Shown one piece after another: positions 18,477 to 26,536 of a stretch of 64,000 bases of DNA; position 1 is the stretch's first letter, and the number at the start of each line of letters is the position of its first letter. The position numbers and the translations under genes were made by a program. Under the pieces are notes generated by a model. It was not told the origin of the DNA and made no database searches. It saw nothing but the letters and a program-made list of their open reading frames with translations. This DNA comes from an uncultured Cocleimonas sp. (GTDB lineage: Bacteria; Pseudomonadota; Gammaproteobacteria; Thiotrichales; Thiotrichaceae), in the NCBI RefSeq assembly GCF_947495625.1, contig NZ_CANLZW010000013.1:1-64000 (forward strand), in the 5' to 3' direction.

Positions 18477-20234
18477 ATGAACTACGGTTACCCAGGGTCG
18501 AATACCCATTTAGAAAATCATAATGTAAATGAAGAGAGTTTCTGGCCTTCATTTACCGATATTATGATGGTCATTGTGATGGTGTTTCTACTGGTCACAG
18601 TCGCCGTTATTCTCAATAACTGGACGCTAATTTCTGAATTAAAGACCAGTATTAATGCGCAACATATTGCATCGGATTTGGCTGAAAATCGCCAAGAAAA
18701 AAATCAGACACTTGCAGCAAGACTTTCTAATTTAGAAAAACAGTTGGTAACTCTAAACCAGAAATATGAAGTTGAAAAAGCCAGTCTTGCAGATACCAAA
18801 GAAAAGCTCAGTAGTACCACTCAGAATTTAACGGCTAAATCTACTTTACTCACCTCGATTGAGGAGCAGCTAAAATCACTAAATACTAAATACGAAACTG
18901 AAAAAGCTAATTTACTGAGTACTAATGAGAAGCTTACAGATACTGATAAGCGCTTGCTAAACACCAACCAACAACTATCCACTACGAAACAACAGTTAAG
19001 CGAGAAGACTGCTGAAATAACGGCTTTAAATGAAAAGCTTTCTGCATTAACCGCTAAAAATGAAGCGACTGTAAGTACACTGACTGACACACAAACTAAT
19101 CTAAAAAATACACAAACTTCTTTAAAAGAAGTACAAACAAAACTATTAACAAGTGAAAATGTTAACAAAGAAAATGAGTCGTTAATCGCAACGTTAAAGA
19201 CAGATTTAGATGGTGTAAAAAGTGAGAAACTTGCTCTTTCAAAAGATAATGCCAGTTTAAAAACTAACCTTGCTCAGAATGAAGTACTAATCCAAGAAAA
19301 TACTGCACAGATTCAAGAAAAAACTGCATCAATAACCGCTTTGAAAGCAGACTTATCTAATTCTAAACAAGAAAATCTAAAGCTTACTGAGGTCACTGCG
19401 ACTCAAAAAGAAAAAATCACTGTCGCTTTAAATCAAGAAAAAGTATTGAATGAAAAATTGCTTACAAGTGAAAAAGCGTTAAAAGTTTTAGAGCAGTCGA
19501 AACAATCGAACTTAGCTGAAATCAAGCAGCTTAAAGATTCAGCCTCTTCCAGCGTGGCAATGCTGCAATCCTTACAAAGTAATCGTAATAGTCTTGATGA
19601 TAAATATAATTCATTAGCCTCTAATCTGGAAAGTACCAATGAGGCTTTAGAGAAAGAACGAGCTACTTCTAAAAATCTACAGCAGCAATTAGTGGCTCTT
19701 CAAAATCGCCTTGAAAAAACACAAACAGATAAAGAAAAACAAGGAACAGTCGAGCAAACGCTAACACAGCAACTGGACGAGAAAGCGAAAGAATTAGCTA
19801 AACTAACAGCAAGCATCGAAGAATCACAAAAGCAGCTTAAAGTAAAAGAAGAGCAAATCGCTTCACTTAAACAAGATCAAGAAGCAGGGAACAGCCAACT
19901 AAGAAGCTTGCAGGGTGAGTACGATACTCTGGACAGTAAGTATCAGAAATTACTACGTCCAGCGCGTTCATCAAAAGGTAAATACATTGCCAGCGTTACT
20001 TATAAGAAGAGAGGCGGAAAAACGATTATTCGATTTAAATCCGATCCGAGTGGTAGTTATAAGACAGTATCTTCTAAAGAGTTAGCCAGCGGCTTAGAAG
20101 CATTAAAAAAGAAGCACAAAGAGAATCTTTACATCAAAGTTGTGATTCCTGAGAATAGTGGGTTGTCATACAACGAAGCCTGGAAGTTTACGAGTAACTT
20201 ACAGAGAAAATACGACTATTACTTCCAGAACTAA
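18477..20234 (+). CDS. MotB/ExbD-like protein with long periplasmic coiled coil
   Basis: A 585-residue protein. The N-terminus has SFWPSFTDIMMVIVMVFLL with Asp28 at the start of the single transmembrane helix, the place of the ion-carrying aspartate in MotB, ExbD and TolR. Residues of about 55-490 are an almost uninterrupted coiled coil with many repeats rich in Thr, Lys, Leu and Glu. The last about 80 residues form a small folded domain (YIASVTYKKRGGKTIIRFK … SGLSYNEAWKFTSNLQ) that looks ExbD-like rather than OmpA-like. GGAG precedes the ATG. Together with the upstream gene it forms a stator-like pair distinct from flagellar MotAB. Confidence 0.7.
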   Translation: MNYGYPGSNTHLENHNVNEESFWPSFTDIMMVIVMVFLLVTVAVILNNWTLISELKTSINAQHIASDLAENRQEKNQTLAARLSNLEKQLVTLNQKYEVEKASLADTKEKLSSTTQNLTAKSTLLTSIEEQLKSLNTKYETEKANLLSTNEKLTDTDKRLLNTNQQLSTTKQQLSEKTAEITALNEKLSALTAKNEATVSTLTDTQTNLKNTQTSLKEVQTKLLTSENVNKENESLIATLKTDLDGVKSEKLALSKDNASLKTNLAQNEVLIQENTAQIQEKTASITALKADLSNSKQENLKLTEVTATQKEKITVALNQEKVLNEKLLTSEKALKVLEQSKQSNLAEIKQLKDSASSSVAMLQSLQSNRNSLDDKYNSLASNLESTNEALEKERATSKNLQQQLVALQNRLEKTQTDKEKQGTVEQTLTQQLDEKAKELAKLTASIEESQKQLKVKEEQIASLKQDQEAGNSQLRSLQGEYDTLDSKYQKLLRPARSSKGKYIASVTYKKRGGKTIIRFKSDPSGSYKTVSSKELASGLEALKKKHKENLYIKVVIPENSGLSYNEAWKFTSNLQRKYDYYFQN

Positions 20235-20241
20235 CTAATCA

Positions 20242-20643
20242 TTATGTGTCTGACCAAACTGCGTATTCATTACCGTTTGGGTCAGTAAAGTGAAAACGTC
20301 TTCCGCCGGGAAAAGAGAAAATAGCTTCGGTAATCTCGCCATTTGAGGTTTCAATTTTTTGCTGAGTGCTTTCTAAATCATTGCTGAAAAACACTACTAA
20401 TGCACTTCCGTTTTTAGTTGATACGCTTAGATCAGATTTGTAAAACCCGCCATCAATTCCCGCGTTATGTATCGCCGTGTATTCCGGACCGAAATCCTCA
20501 AATGTCCAGGCAAATACTTGGCTGAAGAAAGCTTTGGCTTTTTCGATATCCTTGGCGGGTAATTCAATATAATTTATTTTTTCGTGATTGCTATCACTTC
20601 CATTTTTATTGTTAGTAATGTTATCAGGCATCTTGAATCTCAT
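20242..20643 (-). CDS. Glyoxalase/VOC-family protein
   Basis: A 133-residue vicinal-oxygen-chelate-fold protein with IEKAKAFFSQVFAWTFED and the C-terminal RFHFTDPNGNEYAVW typical of glyoxalase/bleomycin-resistance relatives. It is a single betaalphabetabetabeta pair set, so a homodimer is expected. The substrate is unknown. It ends only 7 bp from the end of the converging coiled-coil gene. Confidence 0.85.
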   Translation of the reverse strand: MRFKMPDNITNNKNGSDSNHEKINYIELPAKDIEKAKAFFSQVFAWTFEDFGPEYTAIHNAGIDGGFYKSDLSVSTKNGSALVVFFSNDLESTQQKIETSNGEITEAIFSFPGGRRFHFTDPNGNEYAVWSDT

Positions 20644-20712
20644 TGCTTAGAGGTTAATGACACTTATTAGTATAGACTTAATCAGTGCACCTAAATATCA
20701 CGAACAGAAAAA

Positions 20713-20740
20713 TACACCCCCCTACTTATAGCCTGTTTTT
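20713..20740 (-). repeat. G6 element, copy 6, after nitronate monooxygenase
   Basis: Minus-strand reading AAAAACAGGCTATAAG followed by TAGGGGGGTGTA. It overlaps the stop codon of the leftward gene and has the same orientation as that gene. Confidence 0.8.
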
Positions 20741-21785
20741 AAATTCCTCTAACGCCTAAAGCTAATTGCTTTGTCAATTCTGTGGCTGAGATTTCTTTAC
20801 ACCCGCTGGTATTTTGGCCGCTCCATAAGGGGGAAAAATCTGATGAGCCTTCAGCTTCTGCTTTGCTTCTCAAAGCTGAAATAGCTGTCAATGCTAATGG
20901 AAACTCTGGTGTTTGAGTGCTTATCGGTCCTAGTTCGGAAATTACCCGGTTAATTATTCCTCTAGCTGGTCTGCCAGAAAATACATTAGTGATAGCTGTT
21001 TGGTGTGCGGTATCACTTTTAAGAGCCGTTCGATATAGTGGAGTAACATTCGCTTCATTGCAAAGTAGATATGCCGTACCAATTTGGACCGCTGATGCAC
21101 CAAGTTCTAAAGCAGAGGCAACACCGTGTTCATCTGCAATGCCTCCAGCTGCTATCACGGGAACATTTACTCGTCTAACAATTTGAGGCAGCAATGCGAA
21201 TGTTCCCATTTGGGTGTTCAAATCTTTTGATAAGAACATACCTCTATGTCCTCCTGCTTCTAGCCCTTGAGCGATAATACCGTCCGCCCCATTGGCTTCT
21301 AACCATAATGCTTCTTCAATTGTCGTGGCAGAGCTAATGATTTTTGTGCCCCAACCATTTACTCGTTGTAAAAGATCTTTTGCAGGTAAGCCGAAATGGA
21401 AGCTAATTATCGTGGGTTTAAAGTCTTCCAGAATATCAGCTATATTGTGGCTAAATGGTTCGCGACTTGGGCCGTCTGGAATGTCATTAGGGTCAATGCC
21501 AAATTCATTAAAGAAGGGTTGAAGTGCTTTGCGCCAATTATTTTCGGCATCTATATTAGGTGTCGGTGGAGTGTGGCAGAAAAAGTTGATATTAATCGGA
21601 TTATTAGTTTGGGATTTAAGGATTTCTAATTCCTTCTTTAATGCTTCATGACTCAGCATTGCACAGGGAAGTGAGCCTAAAGCACCAGCGGCTGAGACAG
21701 CCAATGCGAGTGTACTATCTTGAACTCCTGCCATGGGTGCCTGGATGATAGGGTGTTCAACCTCTAAAAATTCGTGCTTATCCAT
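20739..21785 (-). CDS. Nitronate monooxygenase (2-nitropropane dioxygenase family)
   Basis: A 348-residue FMN-binding TIM-barrel protein. Family features are HPIIQAPMAGVQ near the N-terminus, IISFHFGLP, the glycine-rich QGLEAGGHRG and VIAAGGIADEHG with GASAVQIGTAYL, which bind the flavin phosphate. Such enzymes oxidise propionate 3-nitronate or other alkyl nitronates; some class members are enoyl reductases, so the exact substrate is open. It is transcribed leftward, away from the gene-free region on its right. Confidence 0.9.
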   Translation of the reverse strand: MDKHEFLEVEHPIIQAPMAGVQDSTLALAVSAAGALGSLPCAMLSHEALKKELEILKSQTNNPININFFCHTPPTPNIDAENNWRKALQPFFNEFGIDPNDIPDGPSREPFSHNIADILEDFKPTIISFHFGLPAKDLLQRVNGWGTKIISSATTIEEALWLEANGADGIIAQGLEAGGHRGMFLSKDLNTQMGTFALLPQIVRRVNVPVIAAGGIADEHGVASALELGASAVQIGTAYLLCNEANVTPLYRTALKSDTAHQTAITNVFSGRPARGIINRVISELGPISTQTPEFPLALTAISALRSKAEAEGSSDFSPLWSGQNTSGCKEISATELTKQLALGVRGI

Positions 21786-22199
21786 ATATGCTCCTTTTGT
21801 AATTTGCTTTAACCCAAATTATCTCAGTAAATGAAACGTTGATTACTTTCGTTAAGGAAAGCATAGATTGATTTGTGAACTTAAGGGCTGGAATTTTATT
21901 AATCCATTGTATGAAATACGCTAGTGGGCATCATAATTACTTTTAAAAAAGTGGATATTGCAGCATTACTTTCTGATTTTTTTGGGGGGAACTAGTTATG
22001 ACTTTTATTCGTAAAATAAATTGAAAAAATTATTGATATTCGCAGTTTTTTTTGGATTTTATTTTGTTAATTTTCCTTAATCTAAGCTTAACAATGACTT
22101 AGCGTTTTTTGAAAATATGAACATCGATTTCCGTTTTATGCACAATTTAAAAAGCAAGCATTAATTCGGTCATAAAAGTGTAACATTCACGCTTTTTCT

Positions 22200-22400
22200 A
22201 TTTTAATCTATTAATATGTATCTCTAAGATGTTGATATAATAGTAAAATAGTGATCTGGTTAAAAATTGATCAATTAGTAAGGGAACTAAATAGAGTAAG
22301 GCTTTTAGGATCAATTCATAGGGATATGCACAGAGTTATCCACAGGTTTTGTGGACAAGTTGATATAAAAAAATAGTCAAGTTTTTTAATCGAGGAAGTG
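22200..22400. other. Candidate chromosomal replication origin (oriC-like)
   Basis: A perfect DnaA box TTATCCACA (22336-22344) in the context ACAGAGTTATCCACAG, the same context as an E. coli oriC box. A TTGTCCACA box lies on the opposite strand (22350-22358) and a weaker ATATGCACA at 22324-22332. GATC sites lie at 22253, 22269 and 22309, with AT-rich tracts on both sides. Most genes to the left are leftward and most to the right rightward, as expected around an origin. dnaA is not nearby; mnmG-rsmG lie 18 kb away. Confidence 0.5.
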
Positions 22401-22486
22401 GGTTTTTATTTTTTAAATTTAATGAACCTTAGGGCTAATAAAAGGATAAATAAATTTACTTATTCATTCGTTTATTCATCCATTAG

Positions 22487-22517
22487 AAAAAGTGCCCGAA
22501 AGATGAGGGGGCAAAAC
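22487..22517 (+). repeat. G6 element, copy 7, degenerate
   Basis: AAAAAGTGCCCGAAAGATG followed by AGGGGGCAAAACGG. The left half is well kept; the right half has lost the GGTGAC end. It lies about 130 bp right of the DnaA-box cluster. Confidence 0.55.
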
Positions 22518-23143
22518 GGATACAAATCATTAAATTGTTCTTTGTAAAAAAATACGGTAAGGATAATCAATCCTTCAATGGTTCTAGTGTTGATTTGTCG
22601 AATGGCTTTTAATCCGAGAAGATTGAGAATTTTTGGGAGTATCGAGTAAAAGCTAAAGTGCTAATGGCATCGTTGGGGTGCTTTGTTCAAATCAGAAAAT
22701 ATACTGGAGAAATGAATGTTTTGTTCCTGTTATTGATAGCAGAACAAGACACTTTATTTAAAGAGACACATTATTCTGATTTGACTTCTAAATATTATTC
22801 TCATAATAAAGCTGAACTATCTAATTATACAAAATGTTCGATATTACTTTTTTATCATAAGCTTGTCTGAACTAATGAGAGGTAGTTTTAGGAGCTTTAG
22901 ATGAGATCGGGAGGCATGATTGAGATGCCTTTTAGGAGTTTTAGTAGTGATTTAGTTTTGATCTAAAATATTCAATAGGAAAAGTCCAAAAATAGAATGG
23001 AATTTAACTCTTTGAATAATAATAAGTTTTTTCTTAAAAAGAATAACAAAAATGATAGAAAAATAAAAATAAGGATTTAAAGTGAACCACCACAAAAATT
23101 AATTGTTTAAAGGCTATCTATAATTAAGTAAGTATTTAACAGC

Positions 23144-23785
23144 ATGAGTAAAAAACATTTAATTTTGTCTATAGTCCTTTTATCTTTCTTTGGTTGCAAC
23201 TCTAGTAGTGTTACAACTGAATCGAATAGCGTGACAACTGAAGAACAATTAGAAACTAGTTTCGTATCAACAAATGTATCTGCAGCAGAGAGTTCTTTGT
23301 CCGACTATGCGGAGTCTGAAGAAATAATAACTGAGCAACCAGATATTCAGCAATGTAACTTAACTTCTGAAATCAATGAAATTGCTATTAACACTATTAA
23401 TTTAATTAGGGCAGAAGGGCGAAACTGTGGTTCTACTTTCTATGAAGCTTCAGATCCAATTGTTTGGAGTAATTTATTATCAACGGCTGCTCAATCACAT
23501 TCTAATGATATGGCAGAGTTCGATTTCTTTAGTCACACAGGGTCAAATGGAAGTACATTAGGAGATCGTGTTAGTGATGCAGGATATGTATGGCAAGCTG
23601 TAGGGGAGAATATTTCTGCTGGTAGAAGTTCTTTGCAGGATACTATTAATGGATGGTTAGACAGTCCTGGACATTGCGCAAATATCATGAAATCTTCTTA
23701 TATGGAGATGGCTGTAGCTTGCACTGAGAGTACAACAGCTACATATGGCGTGTATTGGACCCAGGTTTTTGCTACACAGAGATAA
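23144..23785 (+). CDS. CAP-domain (SCP/PR-1-like) lipoprotein
   Basis: A 213-residue protein with a lipoprotein signal peptide (SFFGC, lipidated Cys18), a Ser/Thr/Glu-rich linker to about residue 75, then a CAP domain: NLIRAEGRNCG, AAQSHSNDMAEFDFFSHTG (active-site-like histidines), GYVWQAVGENISAG and GWLDSPGHCANIM. Cysteines in the domain may form a disulfide. Bacterial CAP proteins are secreted and of varied or unknown role. It is a single gene with no close ribosome site evident, at the right edge of the gene-free region, and noticeably AT-rich. Confidence 0.85.
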   Translation: MSKKHLILSIVLLSFFGCNSSSVTTESNSVTTEEQLETSFVSTNVSAAESSLSDYAESEEIITEQPDIQQCNLTSEINEIAINTINLIRAEGRNCGSTFYEASDPIVWSNLLSTAAQSHSNDMAEFDFFSHTGSNGSTLGDRVSDAGYVWQAVGENISAGRSSLQDTINGWLDSPGHCANIMKSSYMEMAVACTESTTATYGVYWTQVFATQR

Positions 23786-23825
23786 ACTTTAAATTAATTA
23801 AAAGCTAATTTATGATATGAGATAC

Positions 23826-24596
23826 CTATCTTAAAAAAAACACCGCAGACATAATCCAACCAATGGTAATAATAAAACCTCGCATAATATTCTGAGGGAT
23901 ACGATAGGCAAGTGCAGCACCCACATAACCACCAACAATAGCAGCTAACCCCATAATGACTAAAAATTTGTATTCAATAACGCCGCCAGAGGCATACACA
24001 AGGACAGCGATAGCGGTTAATAGCGCGGATACGTAATTCTTGATGCCATTCATGCCCAGAAGATTTGTTTGCCCTAAGAGCGCTAATGCAGCGAGCAAGA
24101 TTATGCCAAGCCCGCCATTAAAATAACCGCCATAAGCGCAAACGAAGAACATCACTAAAAAAGCAGTTACTTTGCTTTTGTTATGGTTAGTTTGTTTTGC
24201 TAGAGTGTCATTATCGGTTTCTTGTTTCTTTGGTAGTAAACGCGGCCCAATAATAAATAACAGCGTGGCAATAAGAATCAGCCAGGGTATTAAAGACGAA
24301 AATACCTGTTCGCTGGTAAACAATAAGATCGTGGCACCCAGAGAGCCACCGAGAATAGAAATGGTAGAAAGCGTTTTAAAGCTTAAGTTGGCAGGAAACT
24401 TAATATCTTTTCTAAAGCGCCATGCGCTAGCGATATAACCGGGAAGCAGAGCGGCAGTGCCTGTTGCATTAGCCATGACGGGTGGTACGCCTACAAATAT
24501 TAGGGCAGGCAGTGTAATGAAACTACCTCCACCTGCGACGGCATTTAACATTCCGCCGAGGAAACCTGCTGCGATAATTAAAATGTATTCTAACAA
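23826..24596 (-). CDS. TauE/SafE-family sulfite/organosulfonate exporter-like permease
   Basis: A 256-residue membrane protein with about eight hydrophobic helices and the family's N-terminal GFLGGMLNAVAGGGSFITLPAL pattern and internal ATGTAALLPGYIASAWRFRK. TauE/SafE proteins (formerly DUF81) export sulfite, sulfoacetate or related anions. No sulfur gene is adjacent, so the substrate is unknown. The gene begins 10 bp after the EamA-type transporter on the same strand, indicating an operon. Confidence 0.85.
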   Translation of the reverse strand: MLEYILIIAAGFLGGMLNAVAGGGSFITLPALIFVGVPPVMANATGTAALLPGYIASAWRFRKDIKFPANLSFKTLSTISILGGSLGATILLFTSEQVFSSLIPWLILIATLLFIIGPRLLPKKQETDNDTLAKQTNHNKSKVTAFLVMFFVCAYGGYFNGGLGIILLAALALLGQTNLLGMNGIKNYVSALLTAIAVLVYASGGVIEYKFLVIMGLAAIVGGYVGAALAYRIPQNIMRGFIITIGWIMSAVFFLR

Positions 24597-24606
24597 TTTA
24601 GATAAC

Positions 24607-25476
24607 TCACTTGTTTGTTTTGGCTTTTAAAGGCCTGCCCATCATAAGCGCAAAAACGACGAGGCCTCCTCCCACAAAGGTCAACCAACTTAACTGTTCA
24701 TCGAAGAAAAGCCAACCTTGTAAAACGGTAATGGGAGGTACTAAATAAAAATAACTCGCAACCTTGGTAGCTTCGCCATTCTGGATCATATACATCAAGA
24801 GTAAAACAGCGGCAAATGAAAGTACGATAACTAGCCATGCCAGTGTTGCGATAAAAGTCAGGTTCCACTCAACTTCTCCCGTTTCTATGGTGAAAGAGAG
24901 AATGAGATAGAGTATTAAGGAGGCGGCGTATTGATACATCGAACCTCTAATTAATCCTACATTTTGTGCATATTTTTTCTGTATTAAAGTACCGGCGCAG
25001 ATACTTATTAATGCCACAGTTAATAGGGCAATACCCTTTGCGCTGATGACACCCTCCCACTTTGAGGCACCATAGATAACGATAGCTACTCCGAGGAAGC
25101 CCAGGAATAAACTCAACCATTCGCGCTTGGTAATGATGGTGTGCAAAAAAATGCCGGAGAATATCGCAATAAGAATAGGGTTTAAACTAACGTATAAAGA
25201 GGTGAGTCCGGTTGGCATTCCTACAGAAATAGCGGCAAACACACCGCCAAGATAAAAGCCGTGAATCAGCAATCCAACAAGTCCTTGTATTGCAGCATCT
25301 TTGCCACTAATACCTGGACGTTTCATAATGAGAACCACAAGGAAAAATAGTGGAACCACAATAATCATACGCCACATCAACATGGTAAAGGGTTCTGCGT
25401 AAGGCAGGCCGAACTTTGCGCCGATAAAACCGGTGGACCAAAGCAGTACAAATATTATTGGGATGAAGCGAGTCAT
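24607..25476 (-). CDS. EamA/DMT-family transporter
   Basis: A 289-residue protein with ten predicted membrane helices forming two EamA repeats. MTRFIPIIFVLLWSTGFIGA opens the first repeat, and the second ends in LSWLTFVGGGLVVFALMMGR, both characteristic. Drug/metabolite transporters of this type export amino acids or metabolites; the substrate cannot be inferred. It is the promoter-proximal gene of a two-gene operon with the TauE-like permease. Confidence 0.87.
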   Translation of the reverse strand: MTRFIPIIFVLLWSTGFIGAKFGLPYAEPFTMLMWRMIIVVPLFFLVVLIMKRPGISGKDAAIQGLVGLLIHGFYLGGVFAAISVGMPTGLTSLYVSLNPILIAIFSGIFLHTIITKREWLSLFLGFLGVAIVIYGASKWEGVISAKGIALLTVALISICAGTLIQKKYAQNVGLIRGSMYQYAASLILYLILSFTIETGEVEWNLTFIATLAWLVIVLSFAAVLLLMYMIQNGEATKVASYFYLVPPITVLQGWLFFDEQLSWLTFVGGGLVVFALMMGRPLKAKTNK

Positions 25477-25574
25477 CGGAGGAGTATAGTCGTAAAGATT
25501 AAAAACAGAATAGACAGATTGTTTTTAAAATTTGAATACAGTGTATTTTCTTAGTGCTTATAGAAAGTGTGAGA

Positions 25575-26432
25575 CTAGTCGATTAGCTTCCACTCTTTTG
25601 TTTTATGATTATAAAAACCAGATTGCTCGTAGGCTTTTTCAATTAGACCTTCTTTGTTCATTAGTTTAATGCCCTTGTTTAAGGCCTTAAACAATGCTTC
25701 GCCGTTTCTTGATTTTTTAGAAATGATAAATACCCGTTTACCGGGAAGACTGGTTTTCACATTGGGGAGAGGCACCAATATTTCTCCAAATGCGATCAAA
25801 CTCATATCCTTGCTAGCCTGAAAAGGGGCTAGAACCATATCTGCATGTTTATTTTTCAGTTTATTTACCATAGCTTCCCAGGTATTCGAGAACATACAGT
25901 CAGCATTAAGATGTTCTAGTAATTGGTTGTCTTTTTTCCAGTGTCGATTGCAACTAAACTTATAGTTACTGATACCTTCTTTGTCTTTGATTTTAATCTG
26001 GCTAACACGGTCTGGCGTGGTATAAAAACCTGCATAAAATTTATGCTCAGGTATGACTGGCTCAGTAATATAAAACAGATCTTTATAGTTTTCATAATCT
26101 TCGATGTCATCTAGCCATACTGAGTTGGCAAATGCAGCAATTGTTCCGTGTTTTATTTCGAGGATGACTCGTGAATATGAAATATCTAAAGCTTCAATAT
26201 TTATGGTCTTGTCATACCCGCCTTTTTTAAGTGCTTGTTGCCAGATAATAGTTTCAACCACATCTCTGTTCGTATGTGAGCCAGAGTAGTCTGTAATGTT
26301 TAGCGCTGATCGCTTGTTTAGGAAATGGGTATAAGAATTGTAGACATCATTTGGAACAACCGCATAATCACCATAAGCAGCGCTTACAGAAAGTGTGAGC
26401 AGGAGTGAAATTAGAAAACCAGGTATGTTCAT
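25575..26432 (-). CDS. Periplasmic solute-binding-like protein (SBP family 3 type)
   Basis: A 285-residue protein with a Sec signal peptide (cleavage near residue 21, AAYG). It has the two-lobe pattern of extracellular solute-binding family 3: an N-terminal lobe to about 110, then MVNKLKNKHADMVLAPFQ and a C-terminal LFKALNKGIKLMNKEGLIEKAYE helix. No ABC permease or ATPase is adjacent, so it may be an orphan sensor-like binding protein, as is common in marine gammaproteobacteria. The ligand is unknown. Confidence 0.72.
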   Translation of the reverse strand: MNIPGFLISLLLTLSVSAAYGDYAVVPNDVYNSYTHFLNKRSALNITDYSGSHTNRDVVETIIWQQALKKGGYDKTINIEALDISYSRVILEIKHGTIAAFANSVWLDDIEDYENYKDLFYITEPVIPEHKFYAGFYTTPDRVSQIKIKDKEGISNYKFSCNRHWKKDNQLLEHLNADCMFSNTWEAMVNKLKNKHADMVLAPFQASKDMSLIAFGEILVPLPNVKTSLPGKRVFIISKKSRNGEALFKALNKGIKLMNKEGLIEKAYEQSGFYNHKTKEWKLID

Positions 26433-26536
26433 TTGTAATATATTTTGTAAGTTTACGCAGGTTTCCCTGCCTCAAAATTAATCAGAGTTAATAGGTTTAT
26501 ACCTAGTTGTGATGATAGCGTATAATTGCACACACT

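Larger units (their letters stand above)
21786..23143. other. 1.36-kb gene-free, very AT-rich region
   Basis: No convincing protein gene is seen on either strand. It contains the DnaA-box cluster described separately (22324-22358), three GATC sites just upstream of it and a degenerate G6 copy at 22487. A 70-codon frame at 22658-22870 has no ribosome site and low-complexity composition. The remainder shows nothing I can name. Genes flank it facing outwards. Confidence 0.6.

Noticed and set aside
18700-19900. Internal repeat array
   Set aside because: The near-repeats are explained by the coiled-coil heptads of the MotB-like protein.
17462-20234. Zorya defence system
   Set aside because: No ZorC/D/E-like genes follow, and the coiled coil is on the MotB-like rather than the MotA-like protein.
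22658-22870. 70-codon frame in the gene-free region
   Set aside because: No ribosome site, AT-driven composition and no recognisable domain; likely chance.
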